From NCBI GenBank assembly GCA_031254075.1, contig JAIRVD010000028.1, positions 1-15,890 of the forward strand: a stretch of 15,890 nucleotides of DNA. Direction: 5' to 3'. The notes below the pieces were generated by a model. It saw only the letters and a list, made by a program, of their open reading frames with translations. It was not told the DNA's origin and did not search any database. Each line of letters opens with the position of its first letter. The first letter of the stretch is position 1. Shown piece after piece: positions 13,480 to 15,890 of this stretch. A program made the translations under genes and the position numbers. This stretch comes from Clostridiales bacterium. Lineage in GTDB: Bacteria; Bacillota; Clostridia; Lachnospirales; WQUN01.

Positions 13480-14037
13480 TTATGCGCGCCCGAGATATTC
13501 GCCTGTGCGGGTGTCGATTTTAATTACATCGCCTGTGCTTACAAACAGCGGAACTTTAACGGATGCGCCTGTTTCGACGGTTGCGGGTTTTGTAGCGCCT
13601 TGAGCGGTGTCGCCTTTGAAGCCGGGTTCTGTTTCGGTAATTTCAAGCTCTACGAATAAAGGCGGTTCGATTCCGAAGATGCGTCCGTTATGAACGAGAA
13701 CTTTTACCATTTCATTTTCTTTAACGAAAACCATTGCGTCGCCGATATCGCTTTTTTCGATTTCCAATTGTTCGTAGGATTCGTTGTCCATGAAATAGTA
13801 TAAAGTACCGTCGTTGTACAAATACTGTAAGTCACGGCGGTCTATATGCGCACGCGGCATTTTTTCCGACGGACGAAACGTTTTTTCAACGGTTGAACCC
13901 GTTTCCATGTTTTTTAACGTAGAACGAACAAAAGCCGCGCCTTTGCCCGGTTTAACATGCTGAAAATCCGTGATTGTGTAAAGCGCGCCCTCAAACTCGA
14001 TTGTAATGCCGTTTCTGAAATCACCTGCTGAAATCAT
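13480..14037 (-). CDS. efp: Translation elongation factor P
   Basis: EF-P binds the ribosome between the P and E sites and relieves stalling at polyproline stretches. 185 residues from ATG 14037, preceded by TTGGAGG; the longer frame opening at TTG 14049 overlaps that ribosome binding site and is rejected. The KOW-like N-terminal domain holds [12 protein letters not shown], with K32 at the loop tip, the residue that is modified in Bacillus EF-P. The S1/OB domains follow ([31 protein letters not shown]), ending in [14 protein letters not shown]. It lies 39 bases after the lexA stop and is likely read with lexA or from a short promoter between them. Confidence 0.97.
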   Translation of the reverse strand: MISAGDFRNGITIEFEGALYTITDFQHVKPGKGAAFVRSTLKNMETGSTVEKTFRPSEKMPRAHIDRRDLQYLYNDGTLYYFMDNESYEQLEIEKSDIGDAMVFVKENEMVKVLVHNGRIFGIEPPLFVELEITETEPGFKGDTAQGATKPATVETGASVKVPLFVSTGDVIKIDTRTGEYLGRA

Positions 14038-14076
14038 GTGAGCCTCCAATAATTATTTAAAATAGTATTTATGTTT

Positions 14077-14688
14077 TCAGTATCTTCTATACAGCCCGAT
14101 AACTTTGCCCAAAACGTCGCATTCGCGAACTATTATCGGCTTAAACGCGCTGTTCGCGGGGTCAAGGCGAATAAATTCGCCGTCGCGGTAAAAAGTTTTA
14201 ACCGTGGCAGAATCCTCCAGCAACGCGATTATGATATCGCCGTCGTTCGCGTCCTGCTGTTGCCTGACAAGAACCAAATCGCCGTCAAGGATGCCCTCGT
14301 CAATCATGCTGTCGCCCTTTACATGCAGCATAAAGCAAGTATCATTTTTGACATAATCTATGGGAATCGGAAATGTATCTTCAATATTCTCATTCGCCAA
14401 AATAGGAATGCCCGCCGCAACACGCCCGACTATGGGAACATTAACAAGTTCCCTTGCATTATTGTAAAAATCTTCCTCAAGAATTTCCGTCGAACGGTTC
14501 TTCGCGGGCGAACGACGAATATAGCCCTTGCGCTCAAGCGTCTCAAGATGCGCGTGAACCGTTGATGTAGAGCTCAGCCCCACTGCGTCGCAAATCTCCC
14601 TGACCGTCGGCGGATACCCATTCCTCTTTATTTCTGACTTTAAATAATCCAAAACCGTCTGTTGCTTAACAGTTAGTTTTCCTGCCAT
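14077..14688 (-). CDS. lexA: LexA SOS repressor
   Basis: Repressor of the DNA-damage (SOS) regulon that self-cleaves when RecA filaments form. 203 residues from ATG 14688, which has AAAAGGGG eight bases upstream; the longer frame from 14754 reads through a leader hairpin and adds 22 residues unlike the family. A winged-helix DNA-binding domain is at about 5-65 (QQTVLDYLKSEIKRNGYPPT, GLSSTSTVHAHLETLE). The cleavage site is A92-G93 (GRVAAGIPI), the catalytic Ser is S127 (KGDSMID) and the general-base Lys is K164 (ATVKTFY). All are intact. No GAAC-N4-GTTC box is visible between the gene and its upstream neighbour, so autoregulation cannot be shown. Confidence 0.96.
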   Translation of the reverse strand: MAGKLTVKQQTVLDYLKSEIKRNGYPPTVREICDAVGLSSTSTVHAHLETLERKGYIRRSPAKNRSTEILEEDFYNNARELVNVPIVGRVAAGIPILANENIEDTFPIPIDYVKNDTCFMLHVKGDSMIDEGILDGDLVLVRQQQDANDGDIIIALLEDSATVKTFYRDGEFIRLDPANSAFKPIIVRECDVLGKVIGLYRRY

Positions 14689-14706
14689 ATCAATCGCCCC
14701 TTTTAA

Positions 14707-14726
14707 GCAGAGCGGTTTTGCTCTGC
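14707..14726 (-). other. Inverted repeat in the lexA leader
   Basis: GCAGAGC (14707-14713) and GCTCTGC (14720-14726) form a perfect seven-base-pair stem with a six-base loop, ending 18 bases before the lexA ATG. Only TTAAAA follows on the transcribed strand, so it is a weak terminator for the upstream gene. It may be an mRNA stem or an operator. Confidence 0.55.
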
Positions 14727-14744
14727 ATACTATTTTTCCCGTAA

Positions 14745-14773
14745 AAAATACCACATAAAATGTAAATATGCAA
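14745..14773 (-). promoter_or_regulatory. Candidate vegetative promoter for lexA
   Basis: On the minus strand TTGCAT (14768-14773) is followed after 17 bases by TATTTT (14745-14750), a fair match to the sigma-A -35 and -10 boxes. It lies between the upstream gene and the leader hairpin. Confidence 0.35.
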
Positions 14774-14787
14774 ACAAAACGCCGATT

Positions 14788-15870
14788 TTACCCGAATGTT
14801 ATCTCCAATTCAAATTTTAATTTTCTGTAATAATCGTTTTCCACCAAGTCTGTCGGTGAAATTTTATTTCTGTTTGCGGCTTCAAAATATGTCAGCCCAA
14901 CGTCTTCGAGCATGTTGTAGACGAATTGTGAGCAGTAGAGTATGTTCGGCTTAGGCGGTTTTTTATGAATGAAAACGCCGAGCATATTATACGCACTGCC
15001 TTCTCTGTTTATTTTTTCGATTTTATCAAGTATTTGTTTTTTCTTGTCGGCGGAGCAGGGTAGGGAGTAGACCATGATTTTGGAGTCGGGAGCTTTGCAG
15101 AAAAAATCAAGCAGCTCCATGTTAAGACCGGGGGGGTAGACACGTTCGCCGCCGTTGTAGCTGATGGTTGTTTGCAATTTTTTGTCGAACGAAATGGATG
15201 CGTGATTATATTGTTTCTGTGTAAAAATAGAAAGAAATTCGGAATGCGGACTGCCCGTTTTTGAAATTACGATGTAGATATTCGGGTCGGAAAAACTTTC
15301 GCGTGCCTTAATAAAATATTCTTCGGTCAGACTGCGGCTGTTTACATAGTGGAACGAATCATGGCGCGATAAATCTTTCAACATATATGTCATACTTTCG
15401 ATGCTCACTTTTGTTTTTGATTCGCTGATAAAGCCCGCGACGTTTTTTATCAAAGCCCCCGTGTTCAGAAGCTCGGAAATTCCGACTGCGGCGGATTCGC
15501 CGACAGGCGGAAGGTAGTAATGCGTGTATTTCACAGAAGCGACGAATCTGTTAACAAGCGCGGGAAGGCACAATAACGCAATACCGAGAATTCTGCGGAA
15601 AACAAAATCGGGAATATCTACAATATCAGTCTCCATTGCCTCAACGAAAATTACATTGTTCACCATAATCAACTGCACAATTAAAATAGACGAATACGCA
15701 AGCACCAAATGGCGCCGCGTTTTTCGTCTGCCGGGGGTCATAAGCGTTCTTATAACAACTAAAATAAATGCAACAACATATGCCGCTATAAAAATTTCGG
15801 CTTGTCCTACAATTAATATGGCGACAAAAAGCAAGGCAAAAAAACTGTAAATAAAAATTTTACGTTTCAT
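14788..15870 (-). CDS. Membrane protein with a permuted papain-like (YiiX/YaeF-type) domain
   Basis: 360 residues from ATG 15870, preceded by AAAGGTG nine bases upstream; an earlier GTG at 15882 is possible. The N-terminal half has four hydrophobic helices at about 6-22, 26-43, 57-77 and 92-112. The soluble C-terminal domain (about 195-355) has IYIVISKTG, then YNHASISFD with H223, and later NILYCSQFVYNML with C313. This His-before-Cys order and the YCSxxV context fit the permuted NlpC/P60 (YiiX/YebB, papain-like amidase) fold, whose members act on peptides, lipids or amide bonds, often without a known substrate. The third catalytic residue is not obvious. The 99-base gap to lexA holds a candidate promoter, so the two are probably separate units. 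Family call is from motif order only. Confidence 0.65.
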   Translation of the reverse strand: MKRKIFIYSFFALLFVAILIVGQAEIFIAAYVVAFILVVIRTLMTPGRRKTRRHLVLAYSSILIVQLIMVNNVIFVEAMETDIVDIPDFVFRRILGIALLCLPALVNRFVASVKYTHYYLPPVGESAAVGISELLNTGALIKNVAGFISESKTKVSIESMTYMLKDLSRHDSFHYVNSRSLTEEYFIKARESFSDPNIYIVISKTGSPHSEFLSIFTQKQYNHASISFDKKLQTTISYNGGERVYPPGLNMELLDFFCKAPDSKIMVYSLPCSADKKKQILDKIEKINREGSAYNMLGVFIHKKPPKPNILYCSQFVYNMLEDVGLTYFEAANRNKISPTDLVENDYYRKLKFELEITFG

Positions 15871-15890
15871 GCGGTCACGCACCTTTGTTT

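Noticed and set aside
14689..14754. 22-residue N-terminal extension of LexA
   Set aside because: It is encoded across the leader hairpin, is unlike LexA N-termini, and the ATG at 14688 has a ribosome binding site.

Overview
The window looks like chromosomal DNA of an endospore-forming member of the Bacillota, most likely a clostridium-type bacterium. The evidence is an alpha/beta-type small acid-soluble spore protein, a YlmC/YmxH sporulation PRC-barrel protein, a TIGR04086 membrane protein, a Bacillus-type EF-P with Lys32 in the modified loop, and a LexA. I cannot name a genus from the sequence alone.

Layout. Bases 2-5454 are read rightwards: the 3' part of a DUF1016/YhcG-type nuclease overlapping thrS, which overlaps rsmF (ATGA junction), then a small membrane protein, uppP, and ylmC/ymxH, closed by a clear terminator. 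Everything after about 5520 that is intact is read leftwards. First (5589-9996) comes a tightly coupled three-gene MacAB-type ABC export operon (adaptor, ATPase, permease, with TAATG junctions), with its own terminator and an unusual upstream region. Next (10148-13187) is a worn region: a 5'-truncated HipA-like kinase fragment, a frameshifted orphan reading frame on the other strand, a motA-motB-STAS cluster in which motB has an in-frame amber codon, and a remnant carrying the ComEC-type metallo-beta-lactamase signature. Then come a SASP gene with a candidate forespore promoter, efp, lexA, and a membrane protein with a permuted papain-like (YiiX-type) domain reaching the right edge.

How they work together. 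The left block is housekeeping: threonyl-tRNA charging, rRNA methylation and recycling of the cell-wall lipid carrier. The three-gene transporter is the most distinctive system. Its adaptor has a coiled-coil hairpin of about 385 residues and an 84-residue methionine-rich insert, and its permease carries a second, smaller Met/Gly-rich insert in the extracytoplasmic domain. I infer that the two may handle a soft metal such as Cu(I)/Ag(I), or form a shared flexible interface, across a thick cell envelope. The motAB-STAS cluster appears recently inactivated, or miscalled, at motB.

The calls rest on reading motifs and family memory; no database search was possible.
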